From Ruegeria arenilitoris (lineage in GTDB: Bacteria; Pseudomonadota; Alphaproteobacteria; Rhodobacterales; Rhodobacteraceae), in contig NZ_WPYP01000004.1 in the NCBI RefSeq assembly GCF_013030985.1, forward strand, positions 297,778 to 361,777: a stretch of DNA of 64,000 nt, in the 5' to 3' direction. Below the pieces are notes generated by a model. It was not told where the DNA came from. It ran no database searches and saw nothing but the letters and a program-made list of their open reading frames with translations. The position numbers and the translations under genes were made by a program. This document shows positions 25,378-34,826 of this stretch, one piece after another (position 1 is the first letter of the stretch; every line of letters begins with the position of its first letter).

Positions 25378-26685
25378 TCACTCCGTCAGCTGGGTTTGCT
25401 GCGTCACCTGCTGAACCGAGATCTCGACACTGTCACCCGGCAGCAGCTGGGTCATCTTGTCGGCCCGCAGCTCTTGCAGCTCGCCTTCAACCACCCGGAA
25501 GATCGTCACCGCGTAATCAATGTCGCTGATCAGGCTTTCGGTACCGATTTCGCTGGCGGCGCCGGCAAGGTATTTCGCGATCGTATCCATCTGCAGACTG
25601 GCGTCCCGCAGCGCCAGATGGGCGTCCCGGCGCTGTTGCAACAGCCGCAAGGACCGTTCCTGTTCGTAATATTCGCGGTCCCTTCTCAGGCGGGTCAAAA
25701 CCAGATTGGTGGCGGCCAGATCTTCTTCGACCTCCAGCAAACGTGTGGCGGACAAAACCGTGGTCCGGCGCGTATCAGCCAACCGGTTTCCCGCCGTCAG
25801 GCCGCGTTCGATCATGTCGATAACGCGCTTTTCTTCCTCTTCATCAGATACCAACGCCTTGGCCAGTTCGGTTTTCTGTTCTTGCAGAATCTCGATACGT
25901 TGCAGGGCCTGTTCTTCGGCGTCCTCGAAAAATTCCCGCTCCCCGGCTTCGTTTTCCTGATTGACCGTTCTGATCCTGAGCTGCTCGGCGATCAGTTCTT
26001 CCAGAACCGTGTTCGACACCGAGACCTGATCCAGGGTCGGGGCCACCATGTCCAGATTCTGTCTCAGCTCGGACGTGGTCCGCCAAACCTGCGCCATTGC
26101 CTGTGCATGTTGAAGTGCGGCCTGGCCATAAGTGGTCTGCCACCGCATCAGCTGGATCGGGTCCACGGTCACGTCATCGGCCAACAACATGCTTCTGACC
26201 CCACCGGCCAGAGCGACAGCCTCGCGCGCTGTAATAGCAGGGCGGAAATCAATTTGCCCGGTCCGCGCCACGTCACCACCGATGATGATGGGCCGGTAGC
26301 CGTTGCGCGCAACCTCGATTTCATCGCCGTCCAGCTGGATGATGTAGATCTCACCATTCTGGTTGTATTGCTTGACGATCTTTCCGGCCGCATCCAACCG
26401 CACCAGATTTTCCAGCTCGTCCGCCAGCAGCCCCTTGGCCTCAAAATGGCCCAGCCACTTGAGGTTGACGTTGCCATGGGCATCGATGATGGCGTCGAAG
26501 GACAGCCCCTCAAGGCCGGTCAGGGACACGCGTATCTGGTCGCCCGGCTCAAGCTTGTAATCCGCGTCTGCCGGTCCCGAGATCAAACCGAGCGCCAAGA
26601 CACCTGCGCAGATGTTTCGAAACACGCCAAAGCACCCGAACCCGCCAGGCGCCGAACGAAAAGCTGTTTTTATCCTAAACGTCAT
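25378..26685 (-). CDS. ExoF-like polysaccharide export protein
   Basis: A 435-residue protein with an N-terminal signal region, then a polysaccharide-export (Poly_export) domain from about residue 42 (YKLEPGDQIRVSLTGLEGL) and SLBB-like segments (RPIIIGGDVARTGQIDF, TAREAVALAGG). From about residue 180 to 380 there is a long alpha-helical coiled-coil region, with the last 50 residues again SLBB-like (LLPGDSVEIS). The length and the long coiled coil resemble ExoF of succinoglycan systems rather than short Wza. It is probably the outer-membrane/periplasmic export channel paired with the Wzc-like protein. It is 42 bases from the exoY-like gene in the same direction. Confidence 0.85.
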   Translation of the reverse strand: MTFRIKTAFRSAPGGFGCFGVFRNICAGVLALGLISGPADADYKLEPGDQIRVSLTGLEGLSFDAIIDAHGNVNLKWLGHFEAKGLLADELENLVRLDAAGKIVKQYNQNGEIYIIQLDGDEIEVARNGYRPIIIGGDVARTGQIDFRPAITAREAVALAGGVRSMLLADDVTVDPIQLMRWQTTYGQAALQHAQAMAQVWRTTSELRQNLDMVAPTLDQVSVSNTVLEELIAEQLRIRTVNQENEAGEREFFEDAEEQALQRIEILQEQKTELAKALVSDEEEEKRVIDMIERGLTAGNRLADTRRTTVLSATRLLEVEEDLAATNLVLTRLRRDREYYEQERSLRLLQQRRDAHLALRDASLQMDTIAKYLAGAASEIGTESLISDIDYAVTIFRVVEGELQELRADKMTQLLPGDSVEISVQQVTQQTQLTE

Positions 26686-26727
26686 GGTCGTAGCATCACT
26701 CCGATTTCGGGCGTTGCAGTGATCGGT

Positions 26728-27432
26728 TCAGCGGCCGGTGCCGTTGCAGACAGCGCCGATTGTCTGAAACAGAATCTTGAGATCCAGCCACAGGCCGATC
26801 CTTCGCGCATATTCACTGTCGAAAACCGCACGGTGCGAGAACTCGACATCGTTGCGTTCGGACACCTGCCACAACCCGGTGATCCCCGGTTTCATCAGGT
26901 GGTAGTCAAGACCAGGATACAGCGCTTGTTGCTGGGGCAGCATGGGGCGCGGACCAACCAGGCTCATGTCGCCGACAAGCACGTTCCAAAGCTGGGGCAG
27001 CTCATCCAGCGAAGATACCCGGAGAAACCGGCCGATCTTTGTGACACGTGGATCATTTTCCAGCTTTTGCCGCGCTTGCCATTCCGCTGCGGCCGCTGGG
27101 CAATCCCGCAAATGATCCTGAAACAGCTGATCTGCGTCGATCATCATCGACCGGAATTTCAGAAAATCAAACTCGCGCCCGCCAATGCCGACCCGCTTTT
27201 GTTTGTAAATCGCCGGTCCGCCATCCAGCCTCACACAGATTGCAACCAACAGCATAAGAGGCAGCACAAATGGTGCGCCAATCAGAACCAGAAGAATATC
27301 AAGAAGACGTTTGCCTTTTAGCGTATAAAAACCTTCCAGGTTTGCGCGGTCATCCGATTTAGAAATAAAATGTTGATTTGTATTGTAAATGTCGGTCTCT
27401 TCTAAAGGAAAAGAACCTCGGTTGTGGTTCAT
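26728..27432 (-). CDS. ExoY/WcaJ-like priming undecaprenyl-phosphate glycosylphosphotransferase
   Basis: About 234 residues. One N-terminal transmembrane helix region (ILLVLIGAPFVLPLMLLVAI) is followed by the bacterial sugar-transferase domain: KRVGIGGREFDFLKFRSM, FLRVSSLDELPQLWNVL, GDMSLVGPRPMLP and GITGLWQVS with catalytic Asp/Glu. It starts repeat-unit assembly by loading sugar-1-phosphate onto undecaprenyl phosphate. ATG at 27432 is taken because GGGGG precedes it; an upstream TTG at 27444 is also in frame. It lacks the N-terminal multi-helix region of WbaP, as is typical of the ExoY type. Confidence 0.92.
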   Translation of the reverse strand: MNHNRGSFPLEETDIYNTNQHFISKSDDRANLEGFYTLKGKRLLDILLVLIGAPFVLPLMLLVAICVRLDGGPAIYKQKRVGIGGREFDFLKFRSMMIDADQLFQDHLRDCPAAAAEWQARQKLENDPRVTKIGRFLRVSSLDELPQLWNVLVGDMSLVGPRPMLPQQQALYPGLDYHLMKPGITGLWQVSERNDVEFSHRAVFDSEYARRIGLWLDLKILFQTIGAVCNGTGR

Positions 27433-27843
27433 AATGACCCCCAAAAAACGTACTCACTGACTACAAACAACGACCCATAACTCAGGTATCGCTTAACATC
27501 GCCACTCGCCAATTCGCCTTAAATCGAGACGATAGCGGTGGAATTCAAACTTCTTTTGCTCAACAGATCAAAGGCGCAACGTCACTGTTTCCGTTGCCCC
27601 TCGCAATTATTTTACCCGACTCGTTAAAGATGGGAAGGTCGGGCTCTTGCCAGCAATATAATCGCATTTATTGCCATAGGTGACAACTTGTTTATTAAGA
27701 GCCCGGCTGTACGCCACCGCGCTATCCACCCCAGGGCAGAGGCGTTCAGGTCAAATTTTCGAGAATAGCCACGGCCAAAAAAAATCGGCGCTCAGACTGG
27801 AATGTGGATCGAAAAAGACCCGGACCGACCAGCAATGAAAGCG
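27433..27843. other. Intergenic region upstream of the exoY-like gene
   Basis: About 410 bases with no supported gene. It is more A+T-rich than the flanks and should hold the promoter of the leftward exoY-exoF-like genes. No recognised operator or terminator was seen. Confidence 0.4.
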
Positions 27844-28056
27844 TTATTGCCCGGTTTTCAGGGGCAGTTTGTCGATGGTTTTAAGGCGCAGCTTGCTTTT
27901 GAACACAAAATGCAGACAGGCAATTACAGCAGGGGCGCAGACACCGGCAACAAGGCCACCGGCCACGGCCATGCCCGTACTTGCACCCGAAACCAGCAAG
28001 GCGGTGATCAAAATCGCGGCAATAACAGGGCCTGACAGTAGATACACAATAATCAT
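27844..28056 (-). CDS. Small two-helix membrane protein, unknown
   Basis: A 70-residue protein with two closely spaced hydrophobic helices (IIVYLLSGPVIAAILITALL and GMAVAGGLVAGVCAPAVIA) joined by a short Gly/Ser turn, and a basic tail. It sits upstream of the exoY-like gene in the same direction but 411 bases away. No ribosome-binding site is clear. It might be a small accessory of the polysaccharide machinery, or not translated. Confidence 0.4.
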   Translation of the reverse strand: MIIVYLLSGPVIAAILITALLVSGASTGMAVAGGLVAGVCAPAVIACLHFVFKSKLRLKTIDKLPLKTGQ

Positions 28057-28369
28057 ATCAGACTAAGCTCGTTCGCTTTGTTCATTTCCATTTGTGACGC
28101 ACCTGCCTAATCATTGCGCAGCATTATGTCGGTTTTTGGGCAGCACCCTCTTAGCGTGTACTCGTCAGGGTCCACGACCCAAAAAAGAAACTCATCAAGA
28201 AAGTCCAGAACAGTTTATCACCAATCTATTCCGACCACGAGAGATGTGTGTTCTTTTTGTAGAAATCCAGACCCGATAGGCAATTTAGCACCACCTTATG
28301 CGAGAATTCTTGCCCAACGGACATTAATGCAATGTAAACAAACGCATAATTCGAACGCAGATTACCGCG
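28057..28369. other. Intergenic region, 313 bases
   Basis: No convincing open frame, RNA gene or repeat seen. It separates the 3' end of the Wzx-like gene from the small membrane protein gene. Confidence 0.4.
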
Positions 28370-29773
28370 CTAAACCACCTGCAAGCGTGCTTTTTCCCAC
28401 ACGGCCACCGCCGCAACCTGCCGGACACAAACCAGAATCCCGAACATGACAATCAGACCGGCCCCAAGAATTGCAAATTGCAGCATCAGATTCGCCGCCA
28501 TTTCGGCGGCAAGCCCAAACGGTGCATAGGCAATTGCCCCCAATGCGGCCTTTGACAGCTCTGACATTGGCACCCGCAGAGGATCGACCTTTCGGCCGAT
28601 GTAATAATAGGCAAAAAAGCTCACCACGCCGCTGATCAGGAACGCGACCGGGGCCCCGGGCGCGCCGAACCGATAGATGATGACAAGCGACAACAGGGCG
28701 TGCACCAACAAGGACCCGACACTGATGCCCAGCTGCACTCCGGTCATTTTCGACCGCATGAAAGCATAGCTAAAATAGGCGCCCTGCAACCCGATGATAA
28801 AGGCCGCCGGTGCCAGCAATCTTAGGTACAGGTCGGTTTCCGCGGCAAAACCGGGTTCAAACAACAGGTTTGTGAACACACCCGCTGCACAGACAAGCGC
28901 GACAACCACCGGCATCGAAATCAGCATCAGGAACGAGAAATAGCGATCCAGCACCGCATCGGATGAGGCAGATCCTTTGGTTTCATGGGCCTCAAAGACA
29001 CTGGGGGCGACCACGCGCGAAAGGGTCGTCATCGGCAGTTTCAGCGCCTTCGACGCCAGCGTCTGCGCCGCCGCGAAGTATCCGGCGGCGTCCATCCCAG
29101 CGAAATAGGCCAAAAGGGACTGCGATGACATTGCAAAGAACGAAGCGCTGGACGACACCACGGCAAGCGGAAAGCCAAATCGGAAATAGGTTCTCAGGGC
29201 ATCACGGCCCGGCATGACAATCCCGGACCGGCGCACGGCAAGGATCAGCGAATAGGCCCCCGTCAAGGCCGCCCCCATCGACATTCCGATCACCGCGCTT
29301 GCATATCCGCCGCCCTGCAACACGAAACTCACCGCCAGAGACACGCCCAGCGCCTGACGCAGCAGGGTGACAGCGGCAAACTTTGGCCCTTCCTTGTATT
29401 GGCGCAGACAGACCGTGCCCAGTTCGTACATCGCGTGGCTGGTGCAGAATATGACGGCCAGAAAAAAGCTGCCGACCCAGGCCGCAGGCAGGATCAACCG
29501 CACCAGAAGGGCCAGACACAGCAGAAACACCGCCAGCAGTGCTGCCGCACCCAGAACCGTTGCGATCGTTTTCCCTTCGAATTCCCGGGCATGGTGAAAC
29601 CGGCCGACGGAGATGGCCAGCCAGTGAAACGTAAAGGAAAACAGCAGCATTCCGGCCAGAAGCGTCAGGTTGTAGCGGCCAAAATCCGCAGGCCCCAGAA
29701 CGCGCGTCATCACGATCAGAATCGCAATCGCGATAAAAGCCGACAGCATTCTTGGAACAAAGTACCATGTCAT
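28370..29773 (-). CDS. Wzx-like oligosaccharide flippase
   Basis: About 467 residues, with about twelve to fourteen hydrophobic segments spread through the protein. The N-terminal helix has VMTRVLGPADFGRYNLTLLAG, the family's typical LG-x-x-xFG-Y motif of polysaccharide-flippase/MOP proteins. It should flip lipid-linked repeats across the inner membrane. The start at 29773 (MTWYFVPRM) is chosen over an upstream in-frame ATG at 29845, because GGAGG is upstream of it (spacing about 12) and the conserved N-terminus starts here. The Wzy-like gene is divergent, 390 bases away. Confidence 0.82.
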   Translation of the reverse strand: MTWYFVPRMLSAFIAIAILIVMTRVLGPADFGRYNLTLLAGMLLFSFTFHWLAISVGRFHHAREFEGKTIATVLGAAALLAVFLLCLALLVRLILPAAWVGSFFLAVIFCTSHAMYELGTVCLRQYKEGPKFAAVTLLRQALGVSLAVSFVLQGGGYASAVIGMSMGAALTGAYSLILAVRRSGIVMPGRDALRTYFRFGFPLAVVSSSASFFAMSSQSLLAYFAGMDAAGYFAAAQTLASKALKLPMTTLSRVVAPSVFEAHETKGSASSDAVLDRYFSFLMLISMPVVVALVCAAGVFTNLLFEPGFAAETDLYLRLLAPAAFIIGLQGAYFSYAFMRSKMTGVQLGISVGSLLVHALLSLVIIYRFGAPGAPVAFLISGVVSFFAYYYIGRKVDPLRVPMSELSKAALGAIAYAPFGLAAEMAANLMLQFAILGAGLIVMFGILVCVRQVAAVAVWEKARLQVV

Positions 29774-30163
29774 CGCGGACTGTTTCCTCCGACCGGACAA
29801 TCGAAACCCATACACTTCACTGGGCCTGATCAGGGGCCCGAACACTCATTAAACTCATCAACTCCCGCAGTGCCGAAAACAAAACCGGCGACGCACAGAT
29901 CCAACGCAATAGGACTGGTTTTGCAACCTATGGGGATCCGCATGTCTTACCCATACACGTACCGCATCGCGCGCGTTTTCGATAGGATTTTGTCCGATAG
30001 GGCACGAATTGGCGCGTTAAATTGAACTGGTGTGTCTGGATCCGCACCAAGATAGACAACTTAACCGCGGCTTCGTAAGCTTATCGGGTTCGCAATTTTC
30101 GAAAAAACCGCCGATTTGGATTTTCAGCTCGGCATTTTACTATTTGGCAAGACAGATTTCGCG
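29774..30163. other. Divergent intergenic region between wzx-like and wzy-like genes
   Basis: About 390 bases without a supported gene. It must hold promoters for both directions. I saw no recognised operator. Confidence 0.4.
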
Positions 30164-31513
30164 ATGACGGCATTGAACCCAAATAGACCAAATCCGCCTG
30201 TGTCGGGTCCGCCATTCCGCCACGTTATCCTTTTGCTTTGCCTGTTTTTCTTCCTGTGTCTCGGCACCGACTTGTTCAATATCGTGCTTTGGCAGAACAA
30301 AATGGCCAACAAGCTACAGATCTTGCTCTTGCTGCCTGTCATGGCCGTAACTGCGCTGTATTACCGGCATCTCATTCGTGGTGCTTTTGCGGCTCCGGAA
30401 ATTGTGATTCTTCTGATCCTGGCGCTGATTTCGACCAGGCAGAGCGCTATGCCCATGTATACGCTCGAGCGTAGCATACCCCTGTTAGTCACAACCACAT
30501 TTGCCCTTGTTCTGGGCAGCATGATGTCACTGCGGGGGCTGTTGATGTTCATGGCCACGTTTTATGCGGCTGTTATCGCCCTGACGGTTGTGGCCATCGC
30601 CACGCTTCCTCAGGCACGAGGCATCCCGCCCTGGGGCGATACCTGGAACGGGATTTTCCTGCACAAGAACGGCTTGGGGGCCGCATGTGTCATGACCATG
30701 CTGACGGCGTTCTATGCCATTGGACAAACCCGAGGGAAGCTGAAGCTGGTATTTCAGGTCACACTTGCCATCGCGTTCCTGCTGTTGGTCGCCTCGGAAT
30801 CGAGGACGTCACAGGTTGTTGGGCTTGTGTCGATGAGTGCCTTGGTCGCCAGCCTGCTCATTCCCCGGTTCGAGGTGACATGGGCGATTTGCTTTATCCT
30901 TCTTTCCGTCCTGCTGGTTGGCGTCATCGCCTTTTTGCTGGCGTCTCCGCTGGCGGATCCGCTGTTTGCCCTGATCGGGCGAAAACCCACCTTGTCGGAA
31001 AGGATTCCCATCTGGGAGCACACCTGGCCCTATGTCATGGACCGCTTTTGGTTGGGTTGGGGATACAATACGTTCTGGTATCCCGAATCCAGTCACGTGG
31101 TGCTGATGTCCAACAAGGGCAATCTTGGCTTTACCCCCCATTACTCGCATAACGGCTTGATCGAGACCTGGCTGAACACCGGCTTTATTGGCGTTGTTTT
31201 TCTGACCATTGCCATCCTGCGATTTTTCTTTTCCTCCTTTTTCAACATGCGGTTTCTCAGCAGTCGCGACGGAATTGTCTGCGCCCTTGCCTTGATGATC
31301 ACCTTTTTGTTCGCAAACACGACCGAAAGCTCAATGTTAAGCCGGATGGAGGCCAACTGGATGTTCTTTGTCGCCTACATCACCAAGATGCATCTGGTCG
31401 CCCGGGCGGTCCGGGACAGTATCAAAAACCGTCCAGCACCTGCGCCAGCGGGCGCTGGTGCAGAGCAATCAGGAGGTTCAGACCCGCTCAGTCGGCCAGC
31501 ACATAGCCAATAG
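30164..31513 (+). CDS. Wzy/O-antigen-ligase-like membrane protein
   Basis: About 449 residues with ten or more transmembrane helices. The large periplasmic loop region near LSERIPIWEHTWPYVMDRFWLGWGYNTFW and HYSHNGLIETWLNTGFIG has the (H-N-x-x-x-E) pattern found in the O-antigen ligase/polymerase family. It is likely to polymerise the repeat unit or ligate polymer. ATG at 30164 is used; a TTG at 30116 would extend it. The C-terminal tail is Pro/Ala-rich and hydrophilic. Confidence 0.82.
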   Translation: MTALNPNRPNPPVSGPPFRHVILLLCLFFFLCLGTDLFNIVLWQNKMANKLQILLLLPVMAVTALYYRHLIRGAFAAPEIVILLILALISTRQSAMPMYTLERSIPLLVTTTFALVLGSMMSLRGLLMFMATFYAAVIALTVVAIATLPQARGIPPWGDTWNGIFLHKNGLGAACVMTMLTAFYAIGQTRGKLKLVFQVTLAIAFLLLVASESRTSQVVGLVSMSALVASLLIPRFEVTWAICFILLSVLLVGVIAFLLASPLADPLFALIGRKPTLSERIPIWEHTWPYVMDRFWLGWGYNTFWYPESSHVVLMSNKGNLGFTPHYSHNGLIETWLNTGFIGVVFLTIAILRFFFSSFFNMRFLSSRDGIVCALALMITFLFANTTESSMLSRMEANWMFFVAYITKMHLVARAVRDSIKNRPAPAPAGAGAEQSGGSDPLSRPAHSQ

Positions 31514-31642
31514 GGGTGTTTCCGGCGTTTTCTGCCCGTTGTGTGACCACAATGATTGACAGCAGCGGTCCGAGTGGTGTCGAATCTTAGTATTCTTACT
31601 TTTAATCGTTTGTTCGGTAACCAGTTCCTTGGGGAGGCACCA

Positions 31643-32557
31643 TTGAAAACAGCCATTTTTGCAGGCGGTAAAGGCTCTCGCCTGATTGAAGAGACCCGCG
31701 TCCGTCCCAAGCCTCTGGTCGAGATCGCCAACCGGCCGATTCTGTGGCACATCATGCAGCACTATTCGACCTACGGGCATCATGAGTTTGTACTGGCGCT
31801 TGGCTATATGGGCGACCTGATCAAGCGCTACATCTCGAACCTGTGCCAGTATCAGGGCAATTTGCGCATCGATTTCAGCCAGCGCGAACTGTTCGGTGAA
31901 CCCGACTATACAAATGGGGATCTGGAACCGCAGACAACCCCGTGGACCGTCGATCTGATCGACACCGGCATGGACACAATGACCGGTGGGCGCCTGGCGC
32001 GGCTGCAACCTTACCTGGGCGATGAGACCTTCATGCTGACCTATGGCGACGGGGTCTCGAACGTTGATCTGGACGCGCTGATCGCCTTTCACAGGTCGCA
32101 TGGCAAGCTGGCGACGATCACCATGGTGCGCCCACTGACCACTTTTGGTCACCTTGAGGTGCGCGAGGATGGTCTGGTCGAAGGGTTTATGGAGAAACCG
32201 GAAACTACCGCCGACTGGATCAATGGCGGTTTCTTCGTACTGGAGCCCGGCGTGTTCGATGCCATCGCCAGCGTCAATGGCGACGAAATCATGTGGGAAG
32301 AAGGCCCGCTGCCCAAGCTGATGGAGATGGGCGAGCTGATGGCTTATCGCCATCCGGGGTTCTGGTATTGCATGGATCATTTGGCGGACAAACGCCGGCT
32401 TGAGGAGATGTGGAAAAATGGCAACCGTCCGTGGGCAACATGGGAACATTCAGAGCGTTCTGTTAACGGGTCATCTCGGCTACGTGGGGACGGTCACCGC
32501 CCCGGTATTGGCCGAGGCGGGAATCCAGGTGACTGGGTGCGATATAAATCTCTTTGA
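31643..32557 (+). CDS. rfbF: Glucose-1-phosphate cytidylyltransferase
   Basis: The nucleotidyltransferase motif AIFAGGKGSRL with ETRVRPKPLVEI starts the protein. Further motifs are TYGDGVSNVD (metal-binding Asp), GFMEKPE and WINGGFFVLE, matching RfbF/AscA. The reaction is CTP plus glucose-1-phosphate to CDP-glucose. TTG at 31643 is the start: GGGGAGG lies six bases before it, and the conserved sequence follows at once. Family members are about 257 residues and end soon after the MDHLADKRRLEEMW region. This frame carries on for about 40 residues of unlike sequence and overlaps the next gene by 140 bases, which suggests loss of the original stop. Confidence 0.88.
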   Translation: MKTAIFAGGKGSRLIEETRVRPKPLVEIANRPILWHIMQHYSTYGHHEFVLALGYMGDLIKRYISNLCQYQGNLRIDFSQRELFGEPDYTNGDLEPQTTPWTVDLIDTGMDTMTGGRLARLQPYLGDETFMLTYGDGVSNVDLDALIAFHRSHGKLATITMVRPLTTFGHLEVREDGLVEGFMEKPETTADWINGGFFVLEPGVFDAIASVNGDEIMWEEGPLPKLMEMGELMAYRHPGFWYCMDHLADKRRLEEMWKNGNRPWATWEHSERSVNGSSRLRGDGHRPGIGRGGNPGDWVRYKSL

Positions 32558-33491
32558 CCGGGCCGATTTTGCCCCCGGCGGCGACATTCCCGACATCCCC
32601 AATCTGGGCAAGGACATCCGCGACCTGACGGCGGATGATCTGGCGGGGTTCGATGCGGTGGTGCATCTGGCCGCCCTGTCCAACGACCCTCTGGGCCAGC
32701 TGCGCCCCGGCCTGACGCAGAAGATCAACCACGAAGGCACCATCCATCTGGCCAAACAGGCCAAAGCGGCGGGAGTGTCGCGGTTCGTCTTTGCCTCCTC
32801 CTGTTCCAACTATGGCCGCGCGGGTGAGGATTTCGTCGACGAGAATGGCCAGCTGAACCCGCAGACCGATTATGGCGTGTCGAAAGTACTGGCCGAACGT
32901 GATCTGAAACCGCTGGCCGATGACAGTTTCACACCCACCTTCCTGCGCTTTGCCACCGCCTATGGGGCAAGTCCGCGGATGCGCTTTGATATCGTGCTGA
33001 ACAACCTGATCGCGCACGCCTATACCTCGGGCCGTATTCTGATGATGTCGGACGGCACCCCGTGGCGGCCGATCATCCATGTTGAGGACATGGCCCGCGC
33101 CTTTGTCGCCACGCTTGAGGCCGACCCCAAGGTGATCTCGGGCGAGGCGTTCAACGTTTGCCGCACCGAGAACAACTATCAGATCAGGGATCTGGCCGAG
33201 ATCGTTGCCGATACGGTGCCCGGCGCACAGATCGACTATGCCGCCGATGCGGGGCCGGACAACCGGTCCTACCGCGTAAGTTCCGCAAAGATCGAAAAAC
33301 ACATCCCCGGGTTTGAACCGAAATGGGATGCGGTACGCGGCGCGCAGCAGCTGTATGACGCGGTCAAGGCCTGTGATCTCAAGGTCGAGGATTTCGAGGG
33401 CCGCAAGTACAAACGTCTTGCCCAGTTGGAGGCCCTGCTGCAGGAAAAACAGTTGGACAAGGATTTCCGCCGCACCGAACCGATCACCTGA
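32418..33491 (+). CDS. NAD-dependent epimerase/dehydratase (extended SDR)
   Basis: A protein of about 357 residues. The Rossmann motif VLLTGHLGYVG, HLAALSNDPLG, catalytic SSCSNYG and DYGVSK (Tyr-x-x-x-Lys), and RPIIHVEDMARAF define an extended SDR of the nucleotide-sugar type. ATG at 32418 is preceded by GAGGAG at 32402. The start lies inside rfbF. It probably acts on a CDP- or other nucleotide sugar in the pathway of the preceding gene. It is not recognisably a CDP-glucose 4,6-dehydratase (RfbG), and no such enzyme is found nearby. Confidence 0.85.
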   Translation: MATVRGQHGNIQSVLLTGHLGYVGTVTAPVLAEAGIQVTGCDINLFDRADFAPGGDIPDIPNLGKDIRDLTADDLAGFDAVVHLAALSNDPLGQLRPGLTQKINHEGTIHLAKQAKAAGVSRFVFASSCSNYGRAGEDFVDENGQLNPQTDYGVSKVLAERDLKPLADDSFTPTFLRFATAYGASPRMRFDIVLNNLIAHAYTSGRILMMSDGTPWRPIIHVEDMARAFVATLEADPKVISGEAFNVCRTENNYQIRDLAEIVADTVPGAQIDYAADAGPDNRSYRVSSAKIEKHIPGFEPKWDAVRGAQQLYDAVKACDLKVEDFEGRKYKRLAQLEALLQEKQLDKDFRRTEPIT

Positions 33492-33499
33492 CCGGGCGC

Positions 33500-34825
33500 C
33501 TAGGCAGGCACCCCGATCTTGTCCAACACGGTCCGGGCTCCACGCTCACCGGATTTGAAGGCCTCGTCGGTCCACTGGTATCCCCACTCGCCAAAGCGGC
33601 CGACATAGTGGATGCCAACCTGATCCAGCCACTCATGCACGACGGGCAGAGCCTCTTCCCGGTCGAGGTCAAAGATGATGTTGGCATGGGTGATCAGCCG
33701 CGCATCGGTGTGCAGGATTTTCTCATCCTTCCCGATCAGCCCGATTTTCACCAGATCGTCGATCACCGGCTGGATCAGATCGTCCGGAGACACATCCAGC
33801 GGGCGGTATTTGTGCGAATAATAGCACTCGGCCTGGATCGATCCGCAGCCCGGCGGGCAGGTCTTGGCCGACATTTTGTGCGGGAAACTCAGACGGGTAA
33901 AGACGATGTCCTCGTCATAGATATAGGTCCATGTGGCGGGTGTGAAATCATCGCGCGCAAGGCCAAGGTTCACCGTGACACAGGTGGTGCAGGCCAGCTT
34001 GGCCGCCGCGTCGCGCACGTGATCCGGCGCGCCTTTGACCATCGGGATCAGGTCGGGCAACGGGATCGAGGAAATCAGGTGCTTGTATTGCTCGGTCACA
34101 CCATTTTCGAAGGTCACCTCGCGGGCCTCGGGGTCGATGGCCACCACCTTGTGATCCAGATGCAGATCGGTCTTTTCCAGGAACGGCTTGAGGTATGAGA
34201 TGAACCCGCCCTCGGTCGGGTACCGAAAGTCGGTAATGTAATGCACATCCGGGGTTTCCGCGAAGATCGCACCGCGGATCACCTCATCCATCGAAGGGCG
34301 ATAGAGCCGCGGCCCCATCCAGACCGTGCTCATCTGATCGGCATCGACCGTGTGGTATTTCTTGCCATATACGGCCGGGAAATGGGTGGCGAAGGTCTCT
34401 CCAAAGACCGAAATCAGCCATTCCAGATAATTCGCGGGTTTCTCAACCACCTCCTGCTTCGAAGCTTCGATGAAATCCAGAATACACTGGGTTTTCAACT
34501 CATCCGGCAGGTTGTGCAGATTGGCCTGCGCCGGGTGTTTGACCCACGCCCCGTGATAGTAGTTGTTTACGTAGGCCTGCAGTTTTTCGTAATCGCCACC
34601 AACATTTTCCGCGAACAGGTCCTGAATACGCGGGTCTTTCGAAAATGAGATATGCGGCCCGTCATCGAAGATAAAGCCGCTGTCATGGGCGAAGGTGGCG
34701 GTATGGCCGCCGGGAAACGGGTTCTTGTCATACATCCGGCTGGACACGCCGGCCCCGTGCAGGTGATGGGCCGCGCCCAACCCGGACATGCCGGAGCCTA
34801 GGATAACAATATTCTGGTCACTCAT
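33500..34825 (-). CDS. UDP-galactopyranose-mutase/amine-oxidase-like flavoprotein
   Basis: About 441 residues. The N-terminal FAD motif is IVILGSGMSGLGAAHHL, with DKNPFPGGHTATF and FDDGPHISFSKD, as in protoporphyrinogen-oxidase- and mutase-like FAD proteins of polysaccharide clusters. The C-terminal FAD segment is near GRFGEWGYQWTDEAFKSG. The likely role is a nucleotide-sugar or lipid-linked sugar conversion. Start ATG 34825 (MSDQN) lies one base after the preceding gene's stop; the frame could begin 18 bases upstream. It converges with the SDR gene (8 bases between stops). Confidence 0.75.
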   Translation of the reverse strand: MSDQNIVILGSGMSGLGAAHHLHGAGVSSRMYDKNPFPGGHTATFAHDSGFIFDDGPHISFSKDPRIQDLFAENVGGDYEKLQAYVNNYYHGAWVKHPAQANLHNLPDELKTQCILDFIEASKQEVVEKPANYLEWLISVFGETFATHFPAVYGKKYHTVDADQMSTVWMGPRLYRPSMDEVIRGAIFAETPDVHYITDFRYPTEGGFISYLKPFLEKTDLHLDHKVVAIDPEAREVTFENGVTEQYKHLISSIPLPDLIPMVKGAPDHVRDAAAKLACTTCVTVNLGLARDDFTPATWTYIYDEDIVFTRLSFPHKMSAKTCPPGCGSIQAECYYSHKYRPLDVSPDDLIQPVIDDLVKIGLIGKDEKILHTDARLITHANIIFDLDREEALPVVHEWLDQVGIHYVGRFGEWGYQWTDEAFKSGERGARTVLDKIGVPA

Positions 34826-34826
34826 A

